Below, in pieces: positions 63,146-64,000 of a DNA stretch of 64,000 bases. The notes beneath the pieces were generated by a model that saw nothing but the letters and a program-made list of their open reading frames with translations, did no database searches and was not told where the DNA came from. The stretch is from contig CAYNZP010000004.1 in NCBI GenBank assembly GCA_964401835.1, positions 124,001 through 188,000 of the forward strand, written 5' to 3'. Position 1 is the stretch's first letter. Every line of letters begins with the position of its first letter. Both the position numbers and the translations under genes were made by a program. Source of the DNA: CAYNZP01 sp964401835 (GTDB taxonomy: Bacteria > Planctomycetota > Phycisphaerae > SM23-33).

Positions 63146-64000
63146 ATGCCTGGCAAAGTGTCCAAAATATCAGTTGCCGTTCTTGTCCTGGCTAGCGGTT
63201 CACTACTCTGTGCACAGGACAATGCAGTTGTCCGCAAACATGACAAGCTCGACCCGATAAAGCTTGCTGAATCTCTGTCTCAAATGCAAATGACTGAATT
63301 GCTGGAGCATTACGTCGAGCAATTTTCGGAAGATGGCGAGTCGATTCAGCATACGGCGATCCTGATAGAAAGCAGAATTTCTCAAGCTAATTCTTCTGTG
63401 GACCTGCAGCGAAGAAACAAACTCCTGAACCGCGTTAAGGAAGATTTGGAGAAAATCATTTCTCTAACCGAAGATGCAACGACGGCAGAGGAAGTAATTG
63501 CACATTTGAGGTTCAGGTTTAAGTTAGCTGAGGTTATCGGATCGGTCCGGGCCCAACCTTATGCGACGAGGCTTATGTATCTGCAGTGTGGGGCAAAAGA
63601 AATCACTGAGCTTGGGAATATGACCGAAGCTGCGACGCAACAGCTTTGGCAGCTGATCCGCGATATTGATGAAACCCTTCGTGATTGGCGGGGTGACCTT
63701 GTGAAACTGGTTACAGTTGTAGCCGACCTGGAGCAACTCAAAAAAGAAGTCGAATACCGCTACGCCTGGATCAGGTTTTATCGAGGCATAACGCTTGGTG
63801 ATGAAACCCAAAGAAAGATAAATTTTTCCGAATGTATTAAGGGCGTATCGGAATATGCCACAAATGACAACCAGGGGAATGTTAAATTCAGGGCTTTGCT
63901 TCTTACCGGCATGGCCCAGCGTGAATTGAAGCAGTTTTCCGCTTCGATAAATTCGCTTGATGCAGCTGCAGATAAAAAGGCGTCGAAACAGATCCAGCTT
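63146..64000 (+). CDS. Exported helical protein, cut by the window end (partial)
   Basis: Reading on from the ATG at 63146 the frame stays open for 285 codons to the end of the window. It starts with a signal peptide (MPGKVSKISVAVLVLASGSL, cleavage near CAQD) and continues as a charged, mostly helical protein (QMTELLEHYVEQFSEDG, ELKQFSASINSLDAAADKKA) of TPR-like appearance. It follows the second ExbD by 13 bases and so belongs to the same operon. No family can be assigned from the partial sequence. Confidence 0.7.
   Translation, partial: MPGKVSKISVAVLVLASGSLLCAQDNAVVRKHDKLDPIKLAESLSQMQMTELLEHYVEQFSEDGESIQHTAILIESRISQANSSVDLQRRNKLLNRVKEDLEKIISLTEDATTAEEVIAHLRFRFKLAEVIGSVRAQPYATRLMYLQCGAKEITELGNMTEAATQQLWQLIRDIDETLRDWRGDLVKLVTVVADLEQLKKEVEYRYAWIRFYRGITLGDETQRKINFSECIKGVSEYATNDNQGNVKFRALLLTGMAQRELKQFSASINSLDAAADKKASKQIQL

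Overview
The window looks like chromosomal DNA of a Gram-negative-type bacterium, most probably a member of the Planctomycetota (perhaps Phycisphaerae). The clues are an EF-Tu whose effector loop reads RDATKILTIA instead of the usual bacterial RGITIN motif, an LPS-assembly (LptD-like) outer-membrane protein, several STN, TPR and ExbBD envelope proteins, and moderate GC content. The phylum assignment rests on my recollection of planctomycete EF-Tu sequences, not on a search.

Layout. 1-8.1 kb: sugar-phosphate metabolism (two-subunit transketolase, a phosphofructokinase with pyrophosphate-type residues, a double-SIS sugar isomerase), tRNA-Arg, then an ECF sigma factor, its probable membrane anti-sigma factor and an exported STN-repeat protein. 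8.1-11.5 kb: a repeat-rich intergenic stretch and a minus-strand accessory block (two GNAT acetyltransferases, a Cys-rich DUF3795 protein, two small membrane proteins, an MGMT-like protein with a lysine-rich tail). 11.7-18.5 kb: an LptD-like protein, an AT-rich small membrane protein, and a minus-strand rarA - fau - L,D-transpeptidase group. 18.6-23.1 kb: an unusual fusion of a GlmU-type nucleotidyltransferase with a galactokinase-type GHMP kinase, followed by glmS; together they point to activated amino-sugar or hexose supply for the envelope.

23.2-56.3 kb: one continuous information-processing supercluster in the order tRNA-Thr, tuf, rpmG, tRNA-Trp, secE, nusG, rplKAJL, rpoBC, rpsLG, fusA, then the complete S10-spc-alpha string (rpsJ to rplQ) with secY, adk and map embedded. 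Notable points are the absence of rpmD and infA from their usual places, a SecY with an extra N-terminal membrane-spanning extension, long charged tails on uS3 and bL17, an Arg at the S12 position where Lys88Arg gives streptomycin resistance, attenuator-like alternative hairpins ahead of secE, and a ~400-base structured, gene-free stretch ahead of fusA.

56.3-64 kb: a HIT protein, a flavin-reductase-like protein, a membrane beta-glycan synthase-like glycosyltransferase, tRNA-Leu on the minus strand, and an operon encoding a zinc-ribbon/vWA membrane protein, a TPR protein, an ExbB/TolQ-type proton channel, two ExbD-like proteins and an exported protein cut by the window end. No CRISPR array, transposase, integrase or prophage gene was seen.
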